This document shows positions 44,224 through 53,131 of a stretch of 64,000 nucleotides of DNA, in pieces (the first letter of the stretch is position 1; each line of letters opens with the position of its first letter). This stretch comes from Parasutterella secunda. GTDB lineage: Bacteria; Pseudomonadota; Gammaproteobacteria; Burkholderiales; Burkholderiaceae_F. Position numbers and translations under genes: made by a program. The stretch is from positions 1-64,000 of the forward strand of contig NZ_JACJKX010000013.1 in assembly GCF_016901835.1 (NCBI RefSeq), in the 5' to 3' direction. The notes under the pieces are model-generated. The model saw only the letters and a program-made list of their open reading frames with translations. It searched no databases and was not told where the DNA came from.

Positions 44224-45360
44224 ATGATTAATTCCGGAAGACGGTTTTATTTAAAAGCGGCCGCAGCGACGGCACTTTATTTGAATTGGCCTTCTTTTGC
44301 TTTGGCTCAAACGGGTTCTTTTGGATTGACTGATCTTGTCGGTCGTTCAATTGTTTTGACTCAAAAACCGCAACGTTTTGTTGTGGCCAACTACATTGCC
44401 AATTTTCTTTTTGTCGGCGGAGCAGAATCAGTCAATCACATTGTCGGCATAACGGCTGACGGTTGGCAAAGCACGCGCTACGCCGAATATGTTCGTTTAA
44501 CACAAGCCTTTCCTCAATTAAAAAATATTCCCAGTATCGGGGGCTACCATGATGACATTCTTAATACGGAGAAGATTCTTGCGTTAAAACCCGACGTGGT
44601 GATACTGGGACAAACACAGTATGTTCAGAATGCACGAAGATTAAGCTTATTGGAAAAGGCCGGTATTGCAGTGGTGGTGCTCGATTATCACGCGATGAAA
44701 TTGGAAAATCACGTAAAAAGCACCCAATTGCTCGGAAAGTTACTTGATCGTGAAAGTGTCGCCAAGGAACAGATCAGCCGTTACAGTGAGATTATTCAAA
44801 CGATACAAACACGCATTGTGAGGGCTGATGCCGTGGCGAAACAGGTACCAGTTTATGTCGAGTGCGGAAATTTAGGCATCGGTGCCTATGGAAATTCCTA
44901 CAATAAATCGGTCCTGTGGGGAGGTATTCTCGATCGGCTACAGGCAAATAATATTGCCGCAGATATGCAGGCGCCTTATGCCTCATTGTCCAGAGAGTTT
45001 GTCTTAGCGAAAAATCCGGGGATTATTTTTATAGCGGGTAGTATTTGGCAAAATGCTGCAGAAAATGATCAAATGCGGATGGGCTTGATGGTTTCAAAAT
45101 CAGAAGCTCTACAGAGATTGTCCGAGTTTATCAAACGTCCTTTATGGGACAGACTTCAGGCGGTGAAAAATAACCGTGTGTACGGTGTTGACCACGGAAG
45201 CCTGCGTTCAATGCTCGATTACTCCTTCTCACTTTTTATGGCCAAAGTGATTTATCCGGGGCTGTTTGATGATTTTGATCCGGAAGCGGAAATTCAGGCG
45301 TTTTATAAACGTTATTTACCTGAAGTGGATTCTTCAGGCACGTTTACTTTGAAACCTTAA
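44224..45360 (+). CDS. Periplasmic iron-siderophore-type ABC binding protein, Tat-type signal
   Basis: 378 residues. The N-terminus SGRRFYLKAAAATAL fits the twin-arginine pattern RR-x-x-L-K and ends near SFALAQ. The body is a class III periplasmic binding protein (FecB/FhuD/BtuF-like) with the long linker helix around residues 170-200. It would deliver a ferric siderophore, heme or cobalamin to the permease encoded next. AGGGG precedes the start. Longer than most family members at the C-terminus. Confidence 0.85.
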   Translation: MINSGRRFYLKAAAATALYLNWPSFALAQTGSFGLTDLVGRSIVLTQKPQRFVVANYIANFLFVGGAESVNHIVGITADGWQSTRYAEYVRLTQAFPQLKNIPSIGGYHDDILNTEKILALKPDVVILGQTQYVQNARRLSLLEKAGIAVVVLDYHAMKLENHVKSTQLLGKLLDRESVAKEQISRYSEIIQTIQTRIVRADAVAKQVPVYVECGNLGIGAYGNSYNKSVLWGGILDRLQANNIAADMQAPYASLSREFVLAKNPGIIFIAGSIWQNAAENDQMRMGLMVSKSEALQRLSEFIKRPLWDRLQAVKNNRVYGVDHGSLRSMLDYSFSLFMAKVIYPGLFDDFDPEAEIQAFYKRYLPEVDSSGTFTLKP

Positions 45361-45365
45361 AACTC

Positions 45366-46403
45366 ATGAGTTGTCATTTACATTACCGTCAAACCAATCA
45401 CAAACGCACGATGATTCTGTGCGCAGCAGCGTTGCTGCTGCTCATTGCTGTGGGTTTGGATTTGGCTGTCGGTTCATCGGCCATGCCGCCGTCTACTCTT
45501 TTGAGTGCGCTTTTTTCCGGTCCCGAGGCCTCTGATATCAATGCCACTATTGTTTGGTCCCTGCGACTTCCGATGACGCTCACTGCGCTTTTTGTCGGGA
45601 CGTCATTAGCGATGGCGGGTCTTCAAATTCAAAATATCACGCAAAATGCCTTGGCAAGTCCTTCAACGCTGGGTATTACCTCTGCGGCCAGCTTCGGCGC
45701 AGCGCTTGCTATCAGTTTAGGTCTGAGCGTTTTCGGACAATTCTGGTTTGCAACGGCAACGAGTGCGCTCCTTTTTGCTCTGTTGGTGTCTTTTGCCATT
45801 TATTTTTTAAGTGCTCGTCGCGGGATGACTCCGGAAACCGTGATACTAGCGGGTATTGTTGTCAACTTTTTCTTCCTGGCTTTGCAGCAGGTACTGATTT
45901 ACCGTTCCAGTCCGGAAGTGGCCCAAATTATCAATGGGTGGACTTTCGGCAATTTGGAAAGAGCATCGTGGTTGGCCGTCGGTATCAATGCTTTGCTGAC
46001 GTTTTTAATCGCTGTTTTTTTACTTAAACGTAGCTGGGCCATTACCGCTTTAACCTTAGGTGAAGAAAGAGCGAAGAGTTTAGGGATCGCCGTCAAACCT
46101 CTTCGAATTGAAACCTTTTTCCTTTCGGCATTGCTCATTGCCGGCGCTGTCGCTTTTATCGGTACGGTCAGTTTTGTAGGACTTGTTGCACCCCATATCG
46201 CAAAGCTGCTTTTGGGAGAAGATCAGCGCTTCTTGTTGCCCGGCACACTTTTATCCGGCGCACTGCTGATGGTTTTAAGTTCCTTGTTTGCCAAACTGAT
46301 ATCGGCCGGCGCCATCATTCCGGTGGGAATTATTACCTCTTTGGTCGGGGTACCTTTCCTCTTGGTGTTGCTTGTTCGTTATAGCAGCAGGAGGTTTCAA
46401 TGA
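45366..46403 (+). CDS. FecCD-family ABC transporter permease
   Basis: 345 residues, about ten membrane segments. The family markers GLQIQNITQNALASPSTLG and FVGLVAPHIAKLLLGEDQR are visible. It forms the membrane channel of the siderophore-type importer. Six bases after the binding-protein gene, and overlapping the ATPase gene by four bases. Confidence 0.95.
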   Translation: MSCHLHYRQTNHKRTMILCAAALLLLIAVGLDLAVGSSAMPPSTLLSALFSGPEASDINATIVWSLRLPMTLTALFVGTSLAMAGLQIQNITQNALASPSTLGITSAASFGAALAISLGLSVFGQFWFATATSALLFALLVSFAIYFLSARRGMTPETVILAGIVVNFFFLALQQVLIYRSSPEVAQIINGWTFGNLERASWLAVGINALLTFLIAVFLLKRSWAITALTLGEERAKSLGIAVKPLRIETFFLSALLIAGAVAFIGTVSFVGLVAPHIAKLLLGEDQRFLLPGTLLSGALLMVLSSLFAKLISAGAIIPVGIITSLVGVPFLLVLLVRYSSRRFQ

Positions 46404-47155
46404 TTGAGCTGACATTGGATAAATTGGGCGTGAGTTATGGGCAAAATCCTGTCCTTTACGATATATGTGCCAATGTGACAGGGGCTCAGCTCATCAGTGT
46501 GATCGGTCACAACGGCAGCGGCAAGACGACACTTTTAAAGGCTATTGCCGGTTTGGTTCATCATCAAGGAGAGGTCTCTGTCAAACAGGACGGACAAGAT
46601 GTTCCTGTTTCTGCCATTCGATATGTGCCTCAGTTATCGAACATAGCGTCGGCTTTAAGTGTTTTTGAAATGGTTTTGTTGGGGCTTGTTAAAACACTGT
46701 CTTGGCGAGTGACTCAGGACATATTTGATAAGGTTGATGCAACGCTTCATGCGTTGGAAATCGATAAACTGGCTCACGTACCTGTCAACAGGCTCTCGGG
46801 CGGGCAGCGTCAGCTGGTGTTCTTGGCTCAGGCCTTTGTCTCTGAACCCAAAGTGCTGCTTCTTGATGAACCGACAAGTGCGCTGGATCTTCGTCATCAA
46901 TTAATTGTGATGAATGCCGTGCGTGAATATACGCAAAAAAATGAAGCTATCACACTGGTGATCATGCATGATTTGTTAACGGCGGCAAGATTTAGTCAGC
47001 AGATTTTGCTTTTGGAAAGAGGAACGCTATCCATATTGGATGAGCCGGAATTGGTTTTGCAGGCTCAGCGATTGGAACGAATTTATAACGTGAGCGTGAG
47101 TATTGAAAAAACAGCTTCAGACTTTTTGAATGTGGTTCCGATTAAACCGCTCTAA
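46400..47155 (+). CDS. Siderophore-type ABC transporter ATP-binding protein
   Basis: 251 residues. Walker A GHNGSGKTTLL, signature LSGGQRQLVFLAQA, Walker B VLLLDEPTSALD and the His switch in VIMHD are all present. It energises uptake by the neighbouring permease. ATGA overlap with the permease gene shows coupling. A strong terminator follows. Confidence 0.95.
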   Translation: MIELTLDKLGVSYGQNPVLYDICANVTGAQLISVIGHNGSGKTTLLKAIAGLVHHQGEVSVKQDGQDVPVSAIRYVPQLSNIASALSVFEMVLLGLVKTLSWRVTQDIFDKVDATLHALEIDKLAHVPVNRLSGGQRQLVFLAQAFVSEPKVLLLDEPTSALDLRHQLIVMNAVREYTQKNEAITLVIMHDLLTAARFSQQILLLERGTLSILDEPELVLQAQRLERIYNVSVSIEKTASDFLNVVPIKPL

Positions 47156-47200
47156 AGCACAGGATCATTCAAAATCGTCGTTTTTTGGGAAAAAGGCAAT

Positions 47201-47231
47201 AAAAAAGCTCGGAACTTAGCCGAGCTTTTTT
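47201..47231. terminator. Bidirectional terminator ABC ATPase / rpmG
   Basis: 12-bp stem (47201-47212 with 47220-47231), 7-base loop, A-run and T-run on the two sides, between converging genes. Confidence 0.93.
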
Positions 47232-47251
47232 CTGGTCGGTACGATACTCAA

Positions 47252-47419
47252 TTACTTGAGCTTCGTTTCCTTATAAACCACATGCTTGCGAGCTACCGGG
47301 TCGTACTTGGAAATTTCCATCTTGCCCGTGCTCGTACGCTTGTTTTTGGTCGTCGTATAGAAGTGACCCGTACCAGCGGTCGATTCTAACTTGATCTTTT
47401 CACGGTTACCCTTTGCCAT
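47252..47419 (-). CDS. rpmG: 50S ribosomal protein L33
   Basis: 55 residues, read directly from the minus strand: begins [20 protein letters not shown] and ends VVYKETKLK. Basic, with the family pattern FYTTTKNKR and [14 protein letters not shown]. It lacks the zinc cysteines, so it is the zinc-independent form. It follows rpmB by 12 bases, the standard rpmB-rpmG operon. Confidence 0.97.
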   Translation of the reverse strand: MAKGNREKIKLESTAGTGHFYTTTKNKRTSTGKMEISKYDPVARKHVVYKETKLK

Positions 47420-47431
47420 GGTGAACTCCTA

Positions 47432-47665
47432 TTAGATTTCGCCGCGGGCGCGGAGGTCCGCTAAGACCGCATCAATACCGAGCTTATCGACCGTACGAAG
47501 ACCTGCCGCCGTCAGACGCAAACGAACCCAACGGTTTTCGCTTTCAACCCAGAAACGACGATATTGAAGATTGGGCATGAAGCGACGCTTGGTTTTGTTG
47601 TTTGCGTGAGAGACGCGGTGGCCGACCATCGGCGCTTTGCCGGTGACTTGACACACTCGTGCCAT
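47432..47665 (-). CDS. rpmB: 50S ribosomal protein L28
   Basis: 77 residues, basic, beginning [20 protein letters not shown] and containing [12 protein letters not shown]. Length and sequence are typical of L28. First gene of the rpmB-rpmG operon, with a clear promoter upstream around 47750. Confidence 0.98.
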   Translation of the reverse strand: MARVCQVTGKAPMVGHRVSHANNKTKRRFMPNLQYRRFWVESENRWVRLRLTAAGLRTVDKLGIDAVLADLRARGEI

Positions 47666-47739
47666 CGCTAACTCCAGTCAAAAAATTAAAACAAAAACAA
47701 CCCGCCCGAAGTAATACATCTCACCTCGGTGGGGTCAAC

Positions 47740-47766
47740 GGTGAGGTGCATTATACGCACCTCACC
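47740..47766 (-). promoter_or_regulatory. rpmB promoter -10 inside a perfect palindrome
   Basis: Perfect 10-bp inverted repeat (47740-47749 with 47757-47766) around a 7-base centre. On the minus strand the centre reads GTATAAT, so the perfect -10 hexamer TATAAT sits in the loop. A weak -35 (TTGCTT) stands 17 bases upstream of it. Transcription would start inside the downstream arm. Confidence 0.55.
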
Positions 47767-47819
47767 CGACATAAGCAAATGATGTTTAGGGCGAGCTCGA
47801 AACATGAACAGCAGAAGTT

Positions 47820-48005
47820 TATGTGAACTGACGGAGTGATTTAATTTTTCTTAATTGTGTTATCAATCGGAGTCGTTTCAATACAATGACCCCACCAGAA
47901 ATATCAATTTGTCATTTTCCTTTCCGAATTGGTCTTTGACCGATAATGGAGTTTCTACACTGCAAAAGCAGTGCCTCGCCCACTTCGGTGGGCTTTTTCT
48001 TTAGT
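47820..48005 (+). ncRNA. Candidate small RNA ending in two hairpins and a T-tract
   Basis: On the plus strand CACTGC-AAAA-GCAGTG (47958-47973) is followed by GCCCAC-TTCG-GTGGGC (47978-47993) and TTTTTCTTT, a textbook terminator. The only plus-strand gene upstream ends at 47155 and has its own terminator, so this one has no known client. TACAAT at 47882-47887 could be a -10. The 5' end is a guess, and a very short ORF inside seems insignificant. Confidence 0.35.
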
Positions 48006-48039
48006 TTTAATGGTATTCAAATTAAGAAATACTAAATCT

Positions 48040-48051
48040 TTAACGCGTTAA
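48040..48051. promoter_or_regulatory. Palindrome TTAACGCGTTAA upstream of a LysR gene
   Basis: A perfect 12-bp palindrome 77 bases upstream of the LysR start, in an AT-rich stretch. Possible autoregulatory operator. Nothing else is recognised between 48006 and 48127. Confidence 0.3.
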
Positions 48052-48127
48052 CTTAACTTTATCTAAAATTGGACGAGTCACTGAAATGAGTAACGACTGC
48101 TTTTTACAGTTTTGAGGGATATAAACC

Positions 48128-49084
48128 ATGGTCGATGCAAGCTTGGATATTAAACAGTTGAAAATGTTTTGTTTGGCCGCCCGGTTGCAAAGCATCAAAT
48201 TAGCAGCCAACCGACTGTCAGTCACCTCTTCGGCCGTTTCTCAAGCGATTGCCAATTTGGAAAAATCACTGGATTCAAAACTTTTCTCAAGAAATGTCCG
48301 ACCTTTGCAATTGACGGTAAAAGGTCGAACATTACTTTGGGAGGCAGAAAAGTTAATCAAACAAGAGGAGCTACTCAGAGCCAAACTCACCGAACCCAGT
48401 GCTTCGTTGGTCACTCTCCGATTGGGTATTTCTGAGGCAGTCAGTTCAAGTATCGGCCCTTGGTTGTTGGATCATTTATATAAAACAGTCAACAATCTGA
48501 CCGTCTATTCACATCTTTCCAATGAATTGCTGAAAAAACTTTCCCGAAATCAGTTGGACGTAGCCTTGTGTTCGGGTTTTCAACCGGAGGGTGACAATTG
48601 GTATCAAAAGGAAGTATGGCGGGAGGAATTTTTGATTGTAAGCTCAAGATCATTGGGCAAATTTGATGCCAAATTGTTAAAGACACTTGCCGGTCAAATT
48701 CCTTTTATTTGTTACAACAGTGACTATCAGGATCAGTATCGTGCCGAACGCCTTCTTAGTGCAATGAATATTGATCCGGTTCATCGAATCGCGGTTTCCT
48801 CCAGTTATGAGTTAATGGGTTTGATTTCTCTGAGAGATGGTTTTGCCATTGTTCCTCCGACAAACATATGGTGCGGACGAGAATTTTTTAAATCGGTTTA
48901 CGTCAGCCGTTTACCGATCAATCTGCGCACTTATCGAGGAATGTGGGCAGTAGGAAGTGCATTGGATCGATCCGAAGCTACGGAGTTGGTTTACTGGGAA
49001 GCAAGGAGCCGGATGCAGCATTTTATGTCTGAATTTTTGGCCGGTTCCTGCCCAGGGCTTGAGCAATATATTCAGTTTGAGTAG
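48128..49084 (+). CDS. LysR-family transcriptional regulator
   Basis: 318 residues. The winged helix includes SIKLAANRLSVTSSAVSQAI, then the effector domain. GAGGGAT precedes the start. The next gene downstream on the same strand is the frameshifted yddG-like exporter (84 bases away), a possible target. Effector unknown. Confidence 0.85.
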   Translation: MVDASLDIKQLKMFCLAARLQSIKLAANRLSVTSSAVSQAIANLEKSLDSKLFSRNVRPLQLTVKGRTLLWEAEKLIKQEELLRAKLTEPSASLVTLRLGISEAVSSSIGPWLLDHLYKTVNNLTVYSHLSNELLKKLSRNQLDVALCSGFQPEGDNWYQKEVWREEFLIVSSRSLGKFDAKLLKTLAGQIPFICYNSDYQDQYRAERLLSAMNIDPVHRIAVSSSYELMGLISLRDGFAIVPPTNIWCGREFFKSVYVSRLPINLRTYRGMWAVGSALDRSEATELVYWEARSRMQHFMSEFLAGSCPGLEQYIQFE

Positions 49085-49167
49085 CTTTCGAAATTTTTAA
49101 AACGGTATGCCAAGACGGGATTCGGCAAAGCGAGGCAAGTGGACAAGAAAAGGGGAGGACTTGGGAA

Positions 49168-50090
49168 ATGTTAAGAAAAATTCGAGCCTTAAAACATAGC
49201 CCGGTCGCGGCAACCCTGATCGGATTGGTGGCTCCGGTTGCATGGGCCATGAATGTTCCGATTATGAGAGCCATTGTTGAAGGTTTCGGAATGGCTCCCG
49301 GGGAGTGTTTGCTCTATGCAATGGCAACGGTCATTGTGGCCCTTTCTCTAAGAATTCCCGATGTGAAAGCTGCCGATAAACGGTATTCGGCATCGGCAGT
49401 GCAGTTGCTTGTACGATCTGTCTGGTGTTTGCGGTCTACTTTTCAGTCGGTGGTGCACAAACGCTTGAAGTCGGGATGGTGAATTATTTATGGCCGGCTC
49501 TGACAATTGTGTTTTCTGTGCTTTTGACCGGTGTCAAGGCTAATTTTTGGTTAATCCCCGGACTGCTAATTTGTATATCGTCTGTTTTCTGGATCGTCTC
49601 CAACGGAGAGTTTTCACTCTTACGATTTATTGCACACGTAACTGAAAATCCTTTGAGTTATTTATTGGCTCTGGGGGCAGCTCTATTTTTGACTCTTTAC
49701 TCTATCTTTACGAAATTGTGGGGAAGGGGACAAAATTTCAGTACGATCATTTTGGCCTTGGATTCGATTTTCTTTGCATTCTTATGGATCGCGGGTTTCG
49801 GAGACGATACCGTGGTGACCGTCAAAGGTGTGGTGAGTCTTTTAGTCGGCGGTTTTGCGATAGGACTCGCTTACGGTTGTTGGACCCATGGAGTTCTGCA
49901 CGGGAACATCACCGTTTTATCAATGGCATCGTACTTTACTCCGGTAATGTCTTGTGTGTTCGGAGCGATTTGGTTGGGAGCACAATTGAGTACAAGTTTT
50001 TGGATCGGCAGTCTATTTTTGGTGTTTGGTTCAATTGTTTGTTGGTTCTCAACCAAAGAGGCTAGTGCAGGTAATCAAAAACCAAAATAA
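49168..50090 (+). pseudogene. YddG-like aromatic amino acid exporter, frameshifted
   Basis: Two overlapping frames together make one EamA/DMT exporter. The first frame (49168-49482) begins after GGAGG and gives two membrane segments; the second continues with the block TLEVGMVNYLWPALTI and runs to 50090. That block, GLAYGCWTHGVLHGN and SYFTPVMS resemble E. coli YddG, an exporter of aromatic amino acids, as I recall it. The switch must occur near 49383-49425 and needs a one-base loss (or two-base gain). In the first frame the protein leaves the family pattern after about residue 78. It could be a real pseudogene, phase variation or an assembly error; there is no long homopolymer at the break. 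Confidence 0.8.
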
Positions 50091-50094
50091 AGCG

Positions 50095-51483
50095 TTAATC
50101 TTTATTGATGACAAGCGCAGGCTGCCCATCGTAACCGTAACGGCGGCGATTGGCAGCAATCAACACAACACTCAGAATAAAAGTCAGAGCCTCAGCAACC
50201 GGTACGGCTAACCACAGACCGATTTCACCGATTAAATTCGGCAGGCATTCGATAGCCAAAACAGTGAAAAGAAATGTACGACAGAATGAAACCAGAGCGG
50301 CGCGTTTACCGTCTCCCATTGCCGTGAAAAGGTAGGCGGCAAACATATTGGGGCAAAGTAAGAGCAGAGACAGGGCAAACAAACCGAAATTGGCAAGAAC
50401 CAAATCAAAAACAGGCGAAGTCTCGGGCGTGAAAAAAGCTAAAACCGGTTTGGCAAAAATAATGGATAAGCCGTATGCCCCCAAGGAAAAAACGGTCATG
50501 ATGACGAGGCTGTTTTTAAAAACGTGGGCCAATTCCTTCCAATTTTGTTCCCCGTATTTGTAACCCAAAATGGGGCCTGTTGCTTCACAAAAACCGTAAA
50601 AAATGGAATTGAAAACGTACGTTGAGTACGAGGCAATGGTCAGAGCTGCCACACCATCGACTCCTAACCAAAGCATAAAAGCCGCATTAAAAAGGTACAG
50701 CGTGACAGAAGACGAGAGGCTGCCTACCATCTCTGAAAAACCGCTGCGGCAGGCGCCTTTGAGCGCTGCCCAGTCCGGAGCGGTCACAATAATTCTGATG
50801 GGAGCATTTTTTCTGCAAAAAAACAAAGCACCGGCCGCAGCCGCTACGATCCATGAAATCACGGTAGCCAGTGCCGCACCCCACATTCCCCAGCCTAACG
50901 GGCCCATAAAAACAATATCTAAAACAACGTTGGTGAGTCCAGAGGCAATGGAAACCGCCAGCCCCAGTTTAGGGAATCCGGCTACGGTGAAAAAGGTCTG
51001 AGATAAAACACTCAGTAAAAAGAAAGGCATGAATAAGAGCCAAACAAACTGGTAGTCATAAGCGAATGCGTACTGTTCTTCGTTAACATGCAAAAAGCCG
51101 AGCAACGGATCCAAAAGCAGAATCCCGATAATCCCCACAACCAGACCGAAAACGAATTCGGCATAAACTAAAGAGCTGAGCGCCCGATCGGCGCCGTGAG
51201 AATCTCCGGCTCCCAAACGTCGTGAGACAACCGAGCCGCCGCCGGCAGAAAGCATGATGCCGACCGCTCCCAGGAAAATGGCGAGCGGAAAAATCATGTT
51301 TAAAGAGGCCAGGGCCACGGTTCCCATGTAACGGCTGATCAATACACCGTCTGCCACCATATAGCTCATGATGAAAAGAGACATCAACATACGGGGGAAG
51401 GTAAAACGCAGCTGCCCCGCAATGCTGAAGTGTTGTCCGAGAATGGTGTTGGTGGCTCTCATTCGAAAAGAAAATAAAAACAA
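50095..51483 (-). CDS. MATE family efflux transporter
   Basis: 462 residues with twelve hydrophobic segments in two halves of the MatE type (about 20-225 and 245-440). Such proteins export drugs or metabolites with Na+ or H+. The first half shows DGVLISRYMGTVALASLNMIF-like motif split after the second segment. ATG 51462 is an alternative start; neither has a good ribosome-binding site. Convergent with the yddG-like pseudogene. Confidence 0.9.
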   Translation of the reverse strand: MFLFSFRMRATNTILGQHFSIAGQLRFTFPRMLMSLFIMSYMVADGVLISRYMGTVALASLNMIFPLAIFLGAVGIMLSAGGGSVVSRRLGAGDSHGADRALSSLVYAEFVFGLVVGIIGILLLDPLLGFLHVNEEQYAFAYDYQFVWLLFMPFFLLSVLSQTFFTVAGFPKLGLAVSIASGLTNVVLDIVFMGPLGWGMWGAALATVISWIVAAAAGALFFCRKNAPIRIIVTAPDWAALKGACRSGFSEMVGSLSSSVTLYLFNAAFMLWLGVDGVAALTIASYSTYVFNSIFYGFCEATGPILGYKYGEQNWKELAHVFKNSLVIMTVFSLGAYGLSIIFAKPVLAFFTPETSPVFDLVLANFGLFALSLLLLCPNMFAAYLFTAMGDGKRAALVSFCRTFLFTVLAIECLPNLIGEIGLWLAVPVAEALTFILSVVLIAANRRRYGYDGQPALVINKD

Positions 51484-51619
51484 TTATCGCAATACTAGAG
51501 CAAGATACGTATCCGTGTTTGCTCAAATACAGCGAAAAATTCTCCAATATTTGACAGTTGTACTCGAAAGAAACCGTTTGAAACGGTAGACTTCTGAAAA
51601 TACATCTTAAGGAATCGTT

Positions 51620-52537
51620 ATGCAGGTTTTATTAGCTCAGCCTCGGGGGTTTTGCGCGGGGGTCAATCGTGCAATTGCTATCGTAGAAAAAGCACTTGCG
51701 GTCTACGGACGTCCTATTTACGTTCGCCACGAAATAGTCCACAACAAGACAGTTGTTAATGAATTGAAAGCAAAAGGGGCAATTTTTGTAGACCATTTAA
51801 GTGAAGTGCCCGATGGCGCAACAGCCATTTTGTCGGCTCACGGCGTACCTCAAAAGGTAAAGGATTATGCTGCGACGCGCGACATTCGTATTTTTGATGC
51901 CACCTGCCCACTGGTCATGAAGGTTCATCGGGAAGTCATCAAGATGCACAACGACGGCCTGAGTGTGATTGTGATCGGGCACAAAGGACACGCGGAAGTG
52001 GAAGGTACAATGGGTCAGGTCAAAGACAATATTTACCGGGTTTGTTCAGATGAGGAAGTGGACGCACTTCAGTTGCCCAATCCCGACAAAGTCGGCTATG
52101 TGACGCAGACCACGCTTTCAACGGATGAAACAAAAGAAGTGATTGCACGGTTGAAATCGAAGTTTCCCAGCATCCGTTCATTATCGAGCGCAGACATCTG
52201 TTATGCCACGCAAAGCAGGCAGGAGGCGGTCAAGAAACTGGCCGCAGAAGTGGATTTGGTGTTGGTGATCGGTTCAAGTACCAGTTCAAACTCTCGTCGC
52301 CTGCGTGATAAAGCCCAAAGAGAAGGCGTGAGGGCATTTTTAATTGACAGCGTGGAGGATATTGAACCTTCTTGGTTTGAGGGGGTTCAAAGGGTCGGGT
52401 TGACTGCCGGCGCTTCTGCGCCTGAACATTTGGTTCAGGGGGTGGTTGAATACCTCAAAGCAAACGGTGCCACATCGGTTGAGACCATGCCCGGAGTGCC
52501 TGATCGCATTGCATTTCCGTTGCCCGCAGGACTCTAA
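51620..52537 (+). CDS. ispH: 4-hydroxy-3-methylbut-2-enyl diphosphate reductase
   Basis: 305 residues. The three cluster cysteines are C12 (QPRGFCAGVNRAI), C96 (FDATCPLVMK) and C194 (ADICYATQSRQ). It makes IPP and DMAPP in the last step of the MEP isoprenoid pathway. AAGGAA precedes the start. A YbaK-type deacylase follows after 30 bases. Confidence 0.98.
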   Translation: MQVLLAQPRGFCAGVNRAIAIVEKALAVYGRPIYVRHEIVHNKTVVNELKAKGAIFVDHLSEVPDGATAILSAHGVPQKVKDYAATRDIRIFDATCPLVMKVHREVIKMHNDGLSVIVIGHKGHAEVEGTMGQVKDNIYRVCSDEEVDALQLPNPDKVGYVTQTTLSTDETKEVIARLKSKFPSIRSLSSADICYATQSRQEAVKKLAAEVDLVLVIGSSTSSNSRRLRDKAQREGVRAFLIDSVEDIEPSWFEGVQRVGLTAGASAPEHLVQGVVEYLKANGATSVETMPGVPDRIAFPLPAGL

Positions 52538-52567
52538 TAAATTTCTCGAATTTAAGAAAGGATTGAG

Positions 52568-53062
52568 ATGGCTAAAGAAAAACACCAAAGTGCAACGCCT
52601 GCAACCGATTGGTTAAAACAGCATAAAGTCACGTTTGAGCCGCTTTCTTACGAGTACGTTGACCATGGCGGAACGGCAGTGGTGGCTGCAGCCTTCGGAC
52701 TGGATCATCACACTGTAGTCAAAACTCTGATTATGGAAGATGAACACGCTAAACCGCTTGTTATTTTGATGCACGGCGATTGCGAAGTCAGTACCAAGAA
52801 TCTGGCTCGCCAAATCGGGGTTAAACATATTGCGCCCTGTAAGCCTGAACAAGCACAAAGAAACAGCGGCTATCAAGTCGGCGGCACCTCACCTTTCGGA
52901 ACCCGAAAGCGCATGCCGATTTATGTTCAAAAAACAATTTTGGATTTACCCGAGATTTACATCAACGGTGGTCGACGCGGATTTATCGTAAAAATTAATC
53001 CCGCAGTCTTAGTCAATGAGTTGGGGGCAAAACCTGTTGATTGTGCAAACGCGGATGAATAG
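52568..53062 (+). CDS. ybaK: YbaK/EbsC-family aminoacyl-tRNA deacylase (Cys-tRNA(Pro) type)
   Basis: 164 residues. The active-site lysine region TVVKTLIM, GYQVGGTSPFGTRKRMPIYV and INGGRRGFIV match E. coli YbaK segment by segment. It would hydrolyse Cys-tRNA(Pro) formed by prolyl-tRNA synthetase. AAGGAT precedes the start. Probably co-transcribed with ispH. Confidence 0.9.
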   Translation: MAKEKHQSATPATDWLKQHKVTFEPLSYEYVDHGGTAVVAAAFGLDHHTVVKTLIMEDEHAKPLVILMHGDCEVSTKNLARQIGVKHIAPCKPEQAQRNSGYQVGGTSPFGTRKRMPIYVQKTILDLPEIYINGGRRGFIVKINPAVLVNELGAKPVDCANADE

Positions 53063-53092
53063 TGATTGACTCAACAATCCGGAGTCGTTAAA

Positions 53093-53130
53093 TTTTGCGA
53101 AGAAAGTTGAGAAAGCTTTCTTCGCAAAAA
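53093..53130. terminator. Bidirectional terminator ybaK / tsaD
   Basis: 14-bp perfect stem (53093-53106 with 53116-53129), 9-base loop, T and A runs on the two flanks, between converging genes. Confidence 0.9.
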
Positions 53131-53131
53131 T

